Numbered from the stretch's first letter, positions 27,015-36,985 are shown. The stretch: 64,000 nucleotides of DNA from Clostridiales bacterium (GCA_015058275.1 SVCQ01000004.1:38242-102241), one strand, 5' to 3'. Notes: generated by a model not told the origin, from the letters alone. Made by a program: numbers and translations.

Positions 27015-30000
27015 ATGAAGATCAGAGGTAAACGATTTTTGGTTGTGCTCCTGTCTGTGCTCATGCTATTGAGCCAGATGAGCATGGTCTCGTTTGCTGT
27101 CACAGGGGATGACCAGACTCCGGCGCCAACCGGAGAGACAGGTCAGGTCCGGGAGACAGGCAATGAGGCTGACGGCCAGCCGGCCGCAACCGGAGGCGAC
27201 GCTGCCGTGCAGAACGAAGCCGGCGGAGATGTCGTTGTCCAGGATGAACCTGGTGAGGTATCGACGAAATCGGTAGTCAGCGACACGAAGAAGTTCTCCT
27301 TCTGGAACAGATCGGGAGCTGACATCAGGATCATCGGTAGAAAGGGAGGCGGATCTTATACAAAAGTGATCGCCAAAGGCGGAGAGGCAACGAACATCGA
27401 GCTTGACTCTCTCAAGGCCATCGAAGCCAAAGAGCCGATCCTGATCAAAGAGGGCAGCACTCCTAAGTACTCGGTAGAGACGCTTGAGGATCACGACTAT
27501 GTCTATCGTCTTGATTTCTCCGGCAGAGATATCAAGTACACCGGAGATGTCAACATGGTCATCGGCACTGACGAAGACGTCAGACTGGTGTTCTTTGAGG
27601 CAAACGGCGGCAGAGGCGAGATGGATCCGCAGATCTTCCATGTCGGCGAGGCTGATGAACTTGATAAGAATTATTTTAAAAACGGCGACGAGGAGTTCAT
27701 TGGCTGGGCCACCACGCCTGGCGGAGATGTAAGTCTTGCCGACGGGGCAAAGGTCACTTTCAAAGAGGAATATGGTAACGCGACCATTTATGCAAAGTGG
27801 CATGCTCACAAGTGGAATGTATACAACAATGATACTAAATCGACAGCGTATATCCACTGCGATAATGAGAATCAAGGATGCCCATATAAGGGCACATGCT
27901 CCATCCAGCTCGACGCAAAAGACAAGGTGTATGACGGATACAATTACCTAAGAGACGACGATGATCTGAAGGTAAATGTAACGGGCAACGTGCCTGAGGG
28001 TTTTGTTATCCCTGATGAGACCTATGGCGAGTACGCTTTAGAATACTACAAGGGTGATACAAAGCTTGATGAGGCGCCTAAGGATGCCGGTGAATACAAA
28101 GCCGTGGCACACATTCTGTATAACGGCAAGGACACAGGCAGGACTATTGAGGACACCTTCAAAATAACTGCAAGACCTCTTGCTGTTAAGGCCGATGACA
28201 AGACCAAGATGGTCGGCCAGGATGATCCTGAGCTCACATATGCTGTGACTTCCGAGCTTGGACATGGAGACAAGGCCGAGGATGTCCTCAGCGGCAAGCT
28301 CACAAGAGATACAGGCGAGTACATTGGCAACTATGCGATAAGAAAAGGTGACCTTAAGGTAATAAACAGCAACTACAGCCTGACATTCACTAAGGGCACT
28401 CTTTCGATCAGCGCCAACAGAGCGGTGGTCACTAAGGCTCCTGTTGCCAAGGAACTCGTATATAGTGGCGAAAATCAGGCGCTCGTCGAGGCCGGAGAGG
28501 CTGTAGGCGGTACCATGGTTTACTACGTGGGCGAGACCTGTCCAACGTCCTACACCTCCGAAGCCTGGACGACGACAGTTCCTGAGGCATCAGATGCGAA
28601 GCCTTACTACGTCTGGTACGGAGTAAGAGGCAAGGTAGGATATGATGATGTTGCTCCTGCGCTGGTCGAAGGCGTCAGCATCGCTCCAAAGACTCTCGGA
28701 GTCGAGTGGACAAAAACGAAGCTGACATACAATGGCCAGGAGCAGAAACCAACAGCTAAGGCAATCGATCCTGAGACTAAGGAAGCGGTTGCAGGCGTTA
28801 CGCTTGATGTTACCGGAGCAAAGAAGGATGCAAACACAGGCCTTGTCGGCTACACAGCAAAGGCTACGATAGCAGGCGGCAGCAGCAACTATGTACTTGA
28901 TAAGAAGGCAGCAGAGACTGAATTCCGCATCAACCCTAAGTTTGTAAAGATCACTTGGGACTATGAAAAGGACAACCCTTACAAGTATGACGGTCAGTCG
29001 CATGCACCTACAGCTACGATCAACGAAGGTCAGATTGTTGGTGGTGATAATTGCGGCCTGAAGTATATCCTCTTCGATAAGAGCGTGATGGATCTATGGG
29101 CCCTTACCGACAGCGCAGTTGAGCCGGGCGATTATCTTGCGCTCGCATATCCTGATAACTCTAACTACACAACATTCGAGATTACCGGAAATAAGACTCT
29201 CACCGACAGTAGCGATGCTGCAGAAGCGCTCAATGATGAGGACGAGCCTGGAATCAACGTCCAGGAGCAGGAGTTCAAGATCACAAGAGGTGAGCTTACA
29301 ACTTATGCAAAGATCGATGGATGGAAATACGGCGAAAAGCCGAACACACCGTCTGTCACAAATAATCCGGACAAATCTGCAGTCACTTACAAGTACTACA
29401 AAAAAGTAAATGATAATTTTGAGCCTGTAGATGATGGCGTAGAGCCGAAGGACTTCAAAGCCGGCGAATATCTCGTAGCAGCAACTGTAGCAGAGTCAGA
29501 ACATTACGAGAAGACAACTGTATGGGCTACATTCGCTGTTTCCAGAGCCACTGACACTCTGACTGTAAGCATGGAAGACTGGACCTACGGCGAGACGGCC
29601 AGCACACCGGATGTAAAAGGCAATATCGGCGACGGCGAGTTGACATACAGTTATGTAGGTACTATGAACGGCGGCCGTAGCTACAGGGATACAAAGGTAC
29701 CTGAAGAAGCCGGAAGCTACACTCTCACTGTCACTGCTGCGGCGACAGCTGATTCAGATAAGATGACAGCTTCGACATCCTTCATGATCAAGCGTGCAGA
29801 GCCTAAGCTCAGAATGACCGGCAAGGACTGGACATATGGTCAGGATATTGAAGATCCGGCAGAGTATTTCAAGGTAAAGTCTGATGCTAAGGACTTTAGC
29901 AAGGGTGCACTCGTGTTCTCGTATAAGGAGAGCGACGGAGAGGAGATCCCAATCGATGCGCAGCACGGATTCAAGGATATCCAGGCAGGTCTGATCACGC

Positions 30001-33000
30001 TCTATGTGGCATGCCCACAGACAAACAACTACTTAGCCGATTATGACTATGACATTGTAAATGTCGACAAGGCTCCGCTTCCGTTTAAGATCAAGGCGGT
30101 AGAGAAGAAGCTTGTATATCAGTATGATCCGGCAACGGGAAGGGGTACGCCTTACGCATTGACATATATTGATGGTAATGTACCGGAAGGTGTTACCATC
30201 AAATACAAGACAGGTATATTCGCTAAATACACTACAGATGCACCTGTCAAGCGTACTGCCTACAACCACAAAATCTGGTACATAGTTGACGGAGGAAGGA
30301 ACTACGAATCCATAGGAAGTCTGGATCGTATACTGCCAGACCTCGCTAAGGCGATCGAAAAGGATGATTTCTCGGATGTAGAAGTAACTGTCGCCAGCGA
30401 ATGGCAATATGGTAAGTACGATGAGTCGTATGGTCCTAAGCTTAAAGAGAACACATACCCTGAGGATCACACTGATTACTCGTTCGTATATGCACTGTAT
30501 GATCCTGATGAAGTAGAAGACATCAATGAAGTCGCAGGCTTTACAGATGAATTCCCTGAAGAGCCGGGTCACTACGTGGTAAGAGCTCAGTTCGACGGAG
30601 GTGACAATTACAAAGAGTCGATGTCCAAACCTGCATCGTTTGAGATCACCAAGGCCAGCTTCGAATCCGAAGTAAACATAAGCGACTGGACATACGGAGA
30701 ATACGATGAAGAGGAGAACGGACCTTCCGTAAGCAGTAACCCGGATGATACCGATGTAACATATTACTTTGCATCGATCCCTTCGGATGAGTCAGAGCCT
30801 GCCTATATCGAGTTCGATCCTGAGGATGTATCTGCCTATGATGCCGGCACATATATGATGTACGCTACGATAAAGAGCGGTGATCACTATGCGGCCTGCA
30901 AGACTGCAGAGAAGGAGTTCACGATCAGGAAGGCCGTTGTCTATCCTTCGGCAAGGATAGTCTCCTGGTTGTATGGTGCAGAAGGTAACGACCCGTTCAT
31001 CAAGGGCCTCCCGGATGATTTCGAAGGAACTATAAGTTATGAGTACGCACCAATCGGAGAGGATACCTACAGTCCGCTTGATCCAGAGAACAAAGCTGGC
31101 ACATATCCGACAGAGGTAGGTATCTATGTCATCAGGGCAGAGATTAAGCCTGATAAAAATGGCAATTACGCTTGTGGGAAATACACAAAGCCATTCCCGT
31201 TCGCTGTGATAAAGACGGCCGGAAAGGGCCAGAAGCCGACTGCTGTTGAGGGGCTTACCTTCATGATCGGAGATAACGACAGGCCGGTAGAGTGGCCGCT
31301 TGTGACAGCAGGTAAGACAGCGGACGGCCACTATGAGTACGCTCTGACAAACAGCGACAGCAGGCTCTCGCTCCTGGGAAAGAACTTCTCAGAAGACATA
31401 CCTAAAGGCGCGACAGCAGGCAAGTACTACGTATGGTACAAGTTCGTCGGTGATGAATCACACGTGTCGGATACCTTCGCTAAGGGACCGATCGAGGTGA
31501 CGATCGCAAAGGCGACACCTCAGGTCATCGAGATCAAGCCTGATCTTACCTACAACGGTAAGGAGCAAGAGCTTGTAAAACTCAGCGTTGACGGCGGAAC
31601 TATCAAGTATGCTCACAGGACAAGCCTCCTGGGTATAGAGTACTACGATGAGAAGGTGCCGACTGCCAAGAATGCCGGAACCCACACGGTCAAATACAAG
31701 GTCGAGGGCAACAGCAATTACAACGACCTTGCACCGGTCGAGATAAGCAACCAGATCAAAAAGGCGGATATCCACCCAGAGATCGAACTTGGTGACTGGT
31801 GGTTCTATGGCCTCAACGGATTCAATCAGCCGAAGATCAAGGACGGTACAAATCCTGGAAACGGCAGAGTGACTTATAAGTATCGCGAGCTGCTTGATTC
31901 TGAGACCAGCACAAAGATGCCAACTGATGTCGGTGCTTATGTTGTCAGTGCCGATGTCGAGGAGACCGCAAACTATAATGGCGGCAGTAATTCAGGCAAA
32001 GTTTTCGTGATTTTGCCGGTTCCGCTTTATACATCACCATCGCCAAAAGCTCTGGACCTGACATACAACGGTGAGCCGCAGCAGCTTGTCAAGCCGGGTA
32101 AGATCTACGAAGGGCTTGGCAATATATTCGGCGAGATCCAGTACAAGCTGGGTGACGGGGAGTACTCAAAAGAGATCCCGACCGCTACGGATGCCGGAAC
32201 CTATGAGGTATCGTACAGGATCGATACGAAGGGTAACGACAACTTCGTTGGCATGGGCAGCGGTGTAGTATCCGGCGTAGAGATCAAGAAGGCTTCTATC
32301 GAACCTGAGGTTTCGATCGAAGGATGGACATTCGGTAAGTATGCCGGACAGATGCCGACAGTCGAGGGTAACCCTGCAGGCGCTGATGTAACTTACAGTT
32401 ACAAGGCTGAGGGAGCTGAGAACTACCTGCCGTTCACAGACACGGTAGCAAGCACTCTTGATGCAGGCAATTATGAACTGAAGGCTGAAGTTGCTGAATC
32501 CGGCAATTATCTCGGCGGATCGGCTACTACAGAGTTCACCGTAGATAAGGACTATCCGAAAGTAAATGTTAAGGGTGCTGATGGTCTTGTTTACAACGGC
32601 GAAGAGCATGTGCTGATCACCAGTGCCAGCACAGACCACGGAACTCTCCTCTTCAAGCAGAGAGATGGTTCATGGGCTGAGACGTGGCCTGCAGCTACTA
32701 GTGCACACAGATATAATCTGGAGTACAAGGTCGAAGGCGACAGCAACTTCTACGGCGTCAGCGGTGAGGTCGAGGTGAGGATCGCTCCTGTGGAGATCAC
32801 CGGCTTCACTTGGACAGGTAAGGACAGCTATGAGTTTGACGGCGGCAGACACGGTGTGACTGCAACAGCAGAGGGCGTCCTCGAGGGCGACAACATCGGA
32901 GTGAGCCTTGATAACGCTGAGGCAAGCGCTATAGGCGACTATGCAGCTTCGGTAGTCAAGCTGACAGGCGCCAAGGCGGAGAACTACAGATTCGACAAGA

Positions 33001-33413
33001 ATCTCCCGAGCGCTAAGTTCAGATGGAGCATCGTGAAGCCTGCTGTTGATCCTGATGCAGAGGCCAGAGCAAGGGCAGAGGCTGCATGGAACGGAACATA
33101 TTCCGCTAACATACCTAATGCCAAGAGCGTAAAGGCCAAGGCCGGCAAGAAGTCCTTCACTGTAAAGTGGAAGAAGCTCTCAAAGAAGCAGCGCAGGAAA
33201 TTCAACAAGATTGAGATCCAGTACTGCTCCGACGGAAGCTTCAACAGAGCAACTACCGTCGTTAAAGAGGTAGGAAAGAACAGGAAATCTGTCAAGATCA
33301 AAGGACTTGTTAAGGGAAGCGTATACTATGTAAGAGTACGTAATATCAAGTACTCGTATGACACGAAGTACGTATCCAATTGGTCAAAGGTCAAGACCGT
33401 AAAGGTCAAATAG
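27015..33413 (+). CDS. Giant secreted surface protein with MBG/Ig-like repeats and basic FnIII-like C-terminus
   Basis: 2132 residues. Signal peptide (~1-29, ending FAVTG), then an acidic Gly/Pro/Glu-rich segment (to ~85), a Listeria-Bacteroides type repeat (VFFEANGGRGEMDPQ...GWATTPGG, ~195-250), then a very long array of MBG-like beta domains. The array alternates two recurring phrases, one with W-x-Y/F-G (DWTYGE, EWQYGK, SWLYGA, GWTFGK; eight clear copies) and one with LxYxG (LVYSGENQ, LTYNGKEQ). The last ~97 residues are a Lys-rich fibronectin-III-like module ending KVK. No LPXTG anchor. Probably an adhesin or matrix protein; attachment is unknown, possibly electrostatic via the basic tail. 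Confidence 0.85.
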   Translation: MKIRGKRFLVVLLSVLMLLSQMSMVSFAVTGDDQTPAPTGETGQVRETGNEADGQPAATGGDAAVQNEAGGDVVVQDEPGEVSTKSVVSDTKKFSFWNRSGADIRIIGRKGGGSYTKVIAKGGEATNIELDSLKAIEAKEPILIKEGSTPKYSVETLEDHDYVYRLDFSGRDIKYTGDVNMVIGTDEDVRLVFFEANGGRGEMDPQIFHVGEADELDKNYFKNGDEEFIGWATTPGGDVSLADGAKVTFKEEYGNATIYAKWHAHKWNVYNNDTKSTAYIHCDNENQGCPYKGTCSIQLDAKDKVYDGYNYLRDDDDLKVNVTGNVPEGFVIPDETYGEYALEYYKGDTKLDEAPKDAGEYKAVAHILYNGKDTGRTIEDTFKITARPLAVKADDKTKMVGQDDPELTYAVTSELGHGDKAEDVLSGKLTRDTGEYIGNYAIRKGDLKVINSNYSLTFTKGTLSISANRAVVTKAPVAKELVYSGENQALVEAGEAVGGTMVYYVGETCPTSYTSEAWTTTVPEASDAKPYYVWYGVRGKVGYDDVAPALVEGVSIAPKTLGVEWTKTKLTYNGQEQKPTAKAIDPETKEAVAGVTLDVTGAKKDANTGLVGYTAKATIAGGSSNYVLDKKAAETEFRINPKFVKITWDYEKDNPYKYDGQSHAPTATINEGQIVGGDNCGLKYILFDKSVMDLWALTDSAVEPGDYLALAYPDNSNYTTFEITGNKTLTDSSDAAEALNDEDEPGINVQEQEFKITRGELTTYAKIDGWKYGEKPNTPSVTNNPDKSAVTYKYYKKVNDNFEPVDDGVEPKDFKAGEYLVAATVAESEHYEKTTVWATFAVSRATDTLTVSMEDWTYGETASTPDVKGNIGDGELTYSYVGTMNGGRSYRDTKVPEEAGSYTLTVTAAATADSDKMTASTSFMIKRAEPKLRMTGKDWTYGQDIEDPAEYFKVKSDAKDFSKGALVFSYKESDGEEIPIDAQHGFKDIQAGLITLYVACPQTNNYLADYDYDIVNVDKAPLPFKIKAVEKKLVYQYDPATGRGTPYALTYIDGNVPEGVTIKYKTGIFAKYTTDAPVKRTAYNHKIWYIVDGGRNYESIGSLDRILPDLAKAIEKDDFSDVEVTVASEWQYGKYDESYGPKLKENTYPEDHTDYSFVYALYDPDEVEDINEVAGFTDEFPEEPGHYVVRAQFDGGDNYKESMSKPASFEITKASFESEVNISDWTYGEYDEEENGPSVSSNPDDTDVTYYFASIPSDESEPAYIEFDPEDVSAYDAGTYMMYATIKSGDHYAACKTAEKEFTIRKAVVYPSARIVSWLYGAEGNDPFIKGLPDDFEGTISYEYAPIGEDTYSPLDPENKAGTYPTEVGIYVIRAEIKPDKNGNYACGKYTKPFPFAVIKTAGKGQKPTAVEGLTFMIGDNDRPVEWPLVTAGKTADGHYEYALTNSDSRLSLLGKNFSEDIPKGATAGKYYVWYKFVGDESHVSDTFAKGPIEVTIAKATPQVIEIKPDLTYNGKEQELVKLSVDGGTIKYAHRTSLLGIEYYDEKVPTAKNAGTHTVKYKVEGNSNYNDLAPVEISNQIKKADIHPEIELGDWWFYGLNGFNQPKIKDGTNPGNGRVTYKYRELLDSETSTKMPTDVGAYVVSADVEETANYNGGSNSGKVFVILPVPLYTSPSPKALDLTYNGEPQQLVKPGKIYEGLGNIFGEIQYKLGDGEYSKEIPTATDAGTYEVSYRIDTKGNDNFVGMGSGVVSGVEIKKASIEPEVSIEGWTFGKYAGQMPTVEGNPAGADVTYSYKAEGAENYLPFTDTVASTLDAGNYELKAEVAESGNYLGGSATTEFTVDKDYPKVNVKGADGLVYNGEEHVLITSASTDHGTLLFKQRDGSWAETWPAATSAHRYNLEYKVEGDSNFYGVSGEVEVRIAPVEITGFTWTGKDSYEFDGGRHGVTATAEGVLEGDNIGVSLDNAEASAIGDYAASVVKLTGAKAENYRFDKNLPSAKFRWSIVKPAVDPDAEARARAEAAWNGTYSANIPNAKSVKAKAGKKSFTVKWKKLSKKQRRKFNKIEIQYCSDGSFNRATTVVKEVGKNRKSVKIKGLVKGSVYYVRVRNIKYSYDTKYVSNWSKVKTVKVK

Positions 33414-33491
33414 CCTGAAGCGCGACCAGACAAAAGGATAATCACAGCTCCTCAGGGGAACTGACGATTACCTGAGTGATGAACAAGAAAT

Positions 33492-33528
33492 GAGGAAATC
33501 AGACATAAAACTCTGATTTCCTCGTTTT
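33492..33528 (+). terminator. Intrinsic terminator of the giant surface protein gene
   Basis: GAGGAAATCAGA and TCTGATTTCCTC form a perfect 12-bp stem followed by GTTTTCG. Confidence 0.8.
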
Positions 33529-33868
33529 CGTTTCGAGCGCTTACTCCATAAATGAGTTAGAATATTTATGCATGTAGATGAATAAATATCAGATATAAAC
33601 TCGGGTATATGCAGCAAATTCTGTTAATCAATTAACAAACATTATTTATATTTTCTAAGTACATCAAGACCCGAAAGCCTTGCAAACAGCGGAATTTCAA
33701 TAATTCCAGCGCAGTTAAAGCCCACAAATCCATCACACTTCTGTGAACAAATTATCACAATTACATTGACTTGAGAGCATTAAAGGGCAATAATATATAC
33801 ATACTTGTAAATCGCTTTAATTTATATTTTTAAAAAAAGAGAAGGACAGCGATAGAAAAGGAGTACTT
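33529..33868. other. AT-rich gene-free interval upstream of putP
   Basis: About 340 bases with no credible ORF or known riboswitch fold. It holds a perfect inverted repeat TGTTAAT-CA-ATTAACA (33622-33637), a small GGAATT/AATTCC hairpin (33691-33707), an 18-bp imperfect palindrome TGTGA-N8-TCACA (33743-33760) just before the -35, and the putP promoter. The length and palindromes suggest multi-signal control of proline/sodium uptake. Confidence 0.5.
33766..33794 (+). promoter_or_regulatory. Promoter for putP
   Basis: TTGACT, 17-base spacer, AATAAT. The TGTGA-N8-TCACA palindrome lies directly upstream, where an activator of the CRP/FNR type would bind. The N8 spacing departs from the classical N6, so the regulator is not identified. 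Confidence 0.65.
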
Positions 33869-35383
33869 ATGAGTTCTGAAATGATAACCTTTATTTTGTA
33901 CTTTGTCGCTCTGATGGGAGTAGTAATTTACTTCTACATCAAGGACAAACAGAGAAGCCAGGAGGACTACTTCCTCGGCGGACGTTCAATGGGACCTTGG
34001 GTAACAGCCCTTTCCGCACAGGCTTCGGATATGTCAGCATGGCTGCTGATGGGACTGCCTGGATCCATCCTCGCGTTTGGATTCGGACAGATGTGGATCG
34101 GTATCGGTCTTGCACTCGGTACAGCTCTTAACTGGATCCTCTGCGCGAGGAGACTGAGAGTATTCTCCGAGGAGGCCAACGACTCGATCACTATCCCGCA
34201 GTTCCTTGCTAACAGATTCGATGCCGACAGCAAGACGCTGCAGACTATCTGCGCATGCATCTTCCTGTTCGCGTATACTATCTATGTAGCATCCGCATTC
34301 GTAGCCGGTACTACAGTATTCGGTACACTGTTCCCGGGAATCTCGACTACACTCGCGATGGTCATCTTCGCACTGCTCATCGTATTCTATACGATCTTCG
34401 GCGGATTCACCGCTGTATGCTGGACAGACTTCTTCCAGGGCATGCTCATGATGATCGCACTGATGGCAGTTCCTATCTCAGTATTGGTCACACACACCGA
34501 GCTCGACACTTCGCTGCTGAGCCAGGTATATGAATATACTGACGCCAACGGAGCTACAGTAGTATGTGACTTCGGAGCCGGACTCTGGAGCGCAAGCTGG
34601 CAGGATATCGCCACAGGAATGGCTTGGGGCCTCGGATACTTCGGTATGCCTCACATCATCGTAAGATTCATGTCGATCGACAAGCCGTCAGAGATTAAAA
34701 AGGCTTCGACGATCGCCATCGTATGGGTTCTGATCTCCCTCGGCTGTGCTTGCCTCATCGCTTACATGGGCCGTATGCTCGTTGCTGATGAGCTGCTCCC
34801 ACAGGGACTCCAGAAGCTCGTATTCATCACAATGGCAAGGAAGTTCTTCCCGCCGGCACTCTCCGGACTGCTGCTCGCGGCTATCATCGCTGCATCGGTA
34901 TCGACTGCAGACTCTCAGCTGCTCGTCGCTTCCAGCTCGTTCACATCTGACCTGTATGCACAGTTCAAGAAGGACGTTACAGAGAAGGAAGCCGTTATGG
35001 TAGGACGTATCGTCGTAGTAGTGATCGCAGTTATCGCTTACCTGATCGCATCCAGCAAGGGAGCGGGCGCACAGGCTATCATGAACCTGGTAGAGAACGC
35101 ATGGGGCGCATTCGGTGCTTCGTTCGGACCGGTCATCATCCTGTCCCTCTTCTGGAGAGAGTTCAACTACAAGGGAGCTATCGCGGGTATCATCGCAGGC
35201 TTTGTTGTTGACCTCGGCTGGCTCTTCGGCGGACTCTCCGCTTCGACAGGCGTATACGAGCTGCTGCCTGGATTCATCTGCGGCATGATCGTTGCATTCA
35301 TCGTTGCCAAGGTTACACCGACTCTCGACAAGGAGAGAGCAGTATTCGACAAGGCAAGAGAGCGCGACGCAAACGCTGCTTAG
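33869..35383 (+). CDS. putP: Sodium/proline symporter
   Basis: 504 residues, about 13 membrane helices, SSS family. Conserved features are DYFLGGRSMGPWVTALSAQASDMSAWLL near the N-terminus, the YTIFGGFTAVCWTDFFQG motif (~172-189) and SVSTADSQLLVASSSFTSDLY (~350), all close to PutP. It imports proline with sodium, so it can use the gradient made by the decarboxylase at 15650-20346. Start ATG after AAAAGGAG. It is a single-gene unit with its own promoter and terminator. Confidence 0.95.
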   Translation: MSSEMITFILYFVALMGVVIYFYIKDKQRSQEDYFLGGRSMGPWVTALSAQASDMSAWLLMGLPGSILAFGFGQMWIGIGLALGTALNWILCARRLRVFSEEANDSITIPQFLANRFDADSKTLQTICACIFLFAYTIYVASAFVAGTTVFGTLFPGISTTLAMVIFALLIVFYTIFGGFTAVCWTDFFQGMLMMIALMAVPISVLVTHTELDTSLLSQVYEYTDANGATVVCDFGAGLWSASWQDIATGMAWGLGYFGMPHIIVRFMSIDKPSEIKKASTIAIVWVLISLGCACLIAYMGRMLVADELLPQGLQKLVFITMARKFFPPALSGLLLAAIIAASVSTADSQLLVASSSFTSDLYAQFKKDVTEKEAVMVGRIVVVVIAVIAYLIASSKGAGAQAIMNLVENAWGAFGASFGPVIILSLFWREFNYKGAIAGIIAGFVVDLGWLFGGLSASTGVYELLPGFICGMIVAFIVAKVTPTLDKERAVFDKARERDANAA

Positions 35384-35410
35384 TCGGCAGATCATTATTG
35401 ACTGACCAGA

Positions 35411-35443
35411 CCGCGGACCCCCCTGGGTCCGCGGTTTTCTTTA
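35411..35443 (+). terminator. Intrinsic terminator of putP
   Basis: CCGCGGACCC, loop CCCT, GGGTCCGCGG, then TTTTCTTT. Confidence 0.92.
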
Positions 35444-35589
35444 TATCTGTATAGATTGGGCTTTATAACTGTTTAGATTCGTTTACCCTCCGGACAGCTG
35501 CGGGTATCTTTAGCATGCGGGGGACTCCCTGCCGTTTGTGCTGTGCCTCGCAGACAGAGGTACTGTATATCCCGGAGAGGAAAAGAATT

Positions 35590-36855
35590 ATGAAATCAAG
35601 TAAAAGACTATTGGCGATACTGCTGGTATTGTCGCTTCTTATAGCGGCAGCACCGGCGGCTTCATACGCATCGCAGGACGCGCTTGATAACCCGGAGATC
35701 TATTACACTCCGTCAAGCGACTACCAGAGCGGCGACTGCATACTGTCCGCGAGTAAGATGATGATCAGGAGAGCATCCATATTGAGAGGCTCGACCGCAT
35801 GGGCGTCGATCACCAACAAGACTCTCAGGACACCTGCCACCATCATGGGGCTGCTGCTCAACTCGTTTACCTTTGAGGCTGACGGGCTTGCGTACAAGGT
35901 GGGCTGCGGCTTCTTTGGCGGAGCCGGAAAAGCCGGCAGGATAAAGGAGTTTGAGACGCTCATCAAGGCCCACCCGGAGGGAGTGGTAGTCTGGGGAGAG
36001 GGAGCTGCCAGCACGGGCACTCACGGTGTGCTGCTGGTGGATGTCCGTGACGGGGTGCCTTACGCGGCCGATTCGTCACGCAATACCGGAAGTCAGAAGA
36101 AGGGCATACAGAAGTGGAGCGACACTTCGATGAAGGACCCTGTAAAGGTCACCAAGTACTGGTATATCAAGGAAGTCGGGATCTCAAAGAACACGACCAG
36201 GTCCACATCATCCCAGTCCGCGGTATCCACGCTGAGCATCAAAAATCAGACGGTGCCGGGTAATCTCAAGCAGGGCAAGACCTTTGCGGTCAAGGGCACA
36301 GTCAATTCGAACTACACTCTTAATAACGTAACTGTAGCGGTCATAAACAGCGACGGCGCGACGGTAATAGGCAAGTCGGTAAATCCGAAGGCCAGGTCGT
36401 ATAAGCTCTCCAAGATCGACAAGTATCTGAAGTTCGGGACGCTGGCTCCGGGCTCTTACAGATATGTGGTAAGCGCAAGCGATCAGCTGATATCCGCTAC
36501 ACTGGTGGATGCTCCGTTTACCGTAACGGGCAAGGCGACGCCGACTGACAGCACTCTGCGCATTACCTCGGTCAAGGCACCGTCCTCGATCAAAAAGGGC
36601 AAGAGCTTCTCCATAAAAGGCAAGGTGAAATCCAATGTCAAGATCACCAAGGTGAGCATTAAAGTGACGGATGAGGCGGGCAAGGTAAAGCTGAAGGCCT
36701 CCGCCAAACCGAAGGCCAAATCGTATAACCTCAAGAAGCTCGACTCAAAGCTTAAGTTCAGGAAGCTAAAGAAAGGCACGTATTATTACAGGGTATATGC
36801 AACAGATAAAGCCAAGAGCCTTACCCTCGTGGATCAGGGCTTTGTAGTAAGGTAG
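35590..36855 (+). CDS. Secreted putative C39/papain-like cysteine peptidase with two Ig-like repeats
   Basis: 421 residues from ATG 35590 (GAGAGGAAAAG upstream). The listed start is 25 codons too early and precedes the signal peptide. Signal peptide ~1-26 (AAPAASYAS). The N-terminal domain has SGDCILSASKMMI (candidate Cys), GTHGVLLVDV (candidate His) and YAADSSRNTG (candidate Asp/Asn), in the order of C39-type peptidases. This is a motif-level inference. Two ~97-residue repeats follow (~215-315 and ~322-421), each with SIK/K-G-K-x-F, SYxLxKLDxxLKF and a G-x-Y-x-Y end, and very Lys-rich. No wall anchor. The role may be processing of surface or wall proteins. Confidence 0.7.
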   Translation: MKSSKRLLAILLVLSLLIAAAPAASYASQDALDNPEIYYTPSSDYQSGDCILSASKMMIRRASILRGSTAWASITNKTLRTPATIMGLLLNSFTFEADGLAYKVGCGFFGGAGKAGRIKEFETLIKAHPEGVVVWGEGAASTGTHGVLLVDVRDGVPYAADSSRNTGSQKKGIQKWSDTSMKDPVKVTKYWYIKEVGISKNTTRSTSSQSAVSTLSIKNQTVPGNLKQGKTFAVKGTVNSNYTLNNVTVAVINSDGATVIGKSVNPKARSYKLSKIDKYLKFGTLAPGSYRYVVSASDQLISATLVDAPFTVTGKATPTDSTLRITSVKAPSSIKKGKSFSIKGKVKSNVKITKVSIKVTDEAGKVKLKASAKPKAKSYNLKKLDSKLKFRKLKKGTYYYRVYATDKAKSLTLVDQGFVVR

Positions 36856-36870
36856 TGTGTAACGAAAAAA

Positions 36871-36910
36871 GATACAAATGGGTCGGCCCGAAAGGGCCGA
36901 TTTTTGTATC
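36871..36910 (+). terminator. Extended intrinsic terminator
   Basis: Core stem TCGGCCC-GAAA-GGGCCGA followed by TTTTT. Outer arms GATACAAA and TTTGTATC add 8 bp. Confidence 0.9.
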
Positions 36911-36929
36911 GGAATTATTTTAAATTTGC

Positions 36930-36948
36930 TATAATATAAACGTATATT
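36930..36948 (+). promoter_or_regulatory. Promoter -10 and shared 16-bp element of the lipase-like operon
   Basis: TATAAT at 36930 overlaps AATATAAACGTATATT (36933-36948), identical in sequence and position to the element at 26952. No good -35 is visible, so activation by a factor is possible. Confidence 0.6.
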
Positions 36949-36985
36949 TATGATTTCGAATACCCGGTATATGGAGACCAATCAT

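Noticed and set aside
33661-33720. Possible cyclic-di-GMP riboswitch-like phrase (GCAAA) upstream of putP
   Set aside because: The conserved stems and receptor loop could not be traced, and it lies upstream of the likely promoter.
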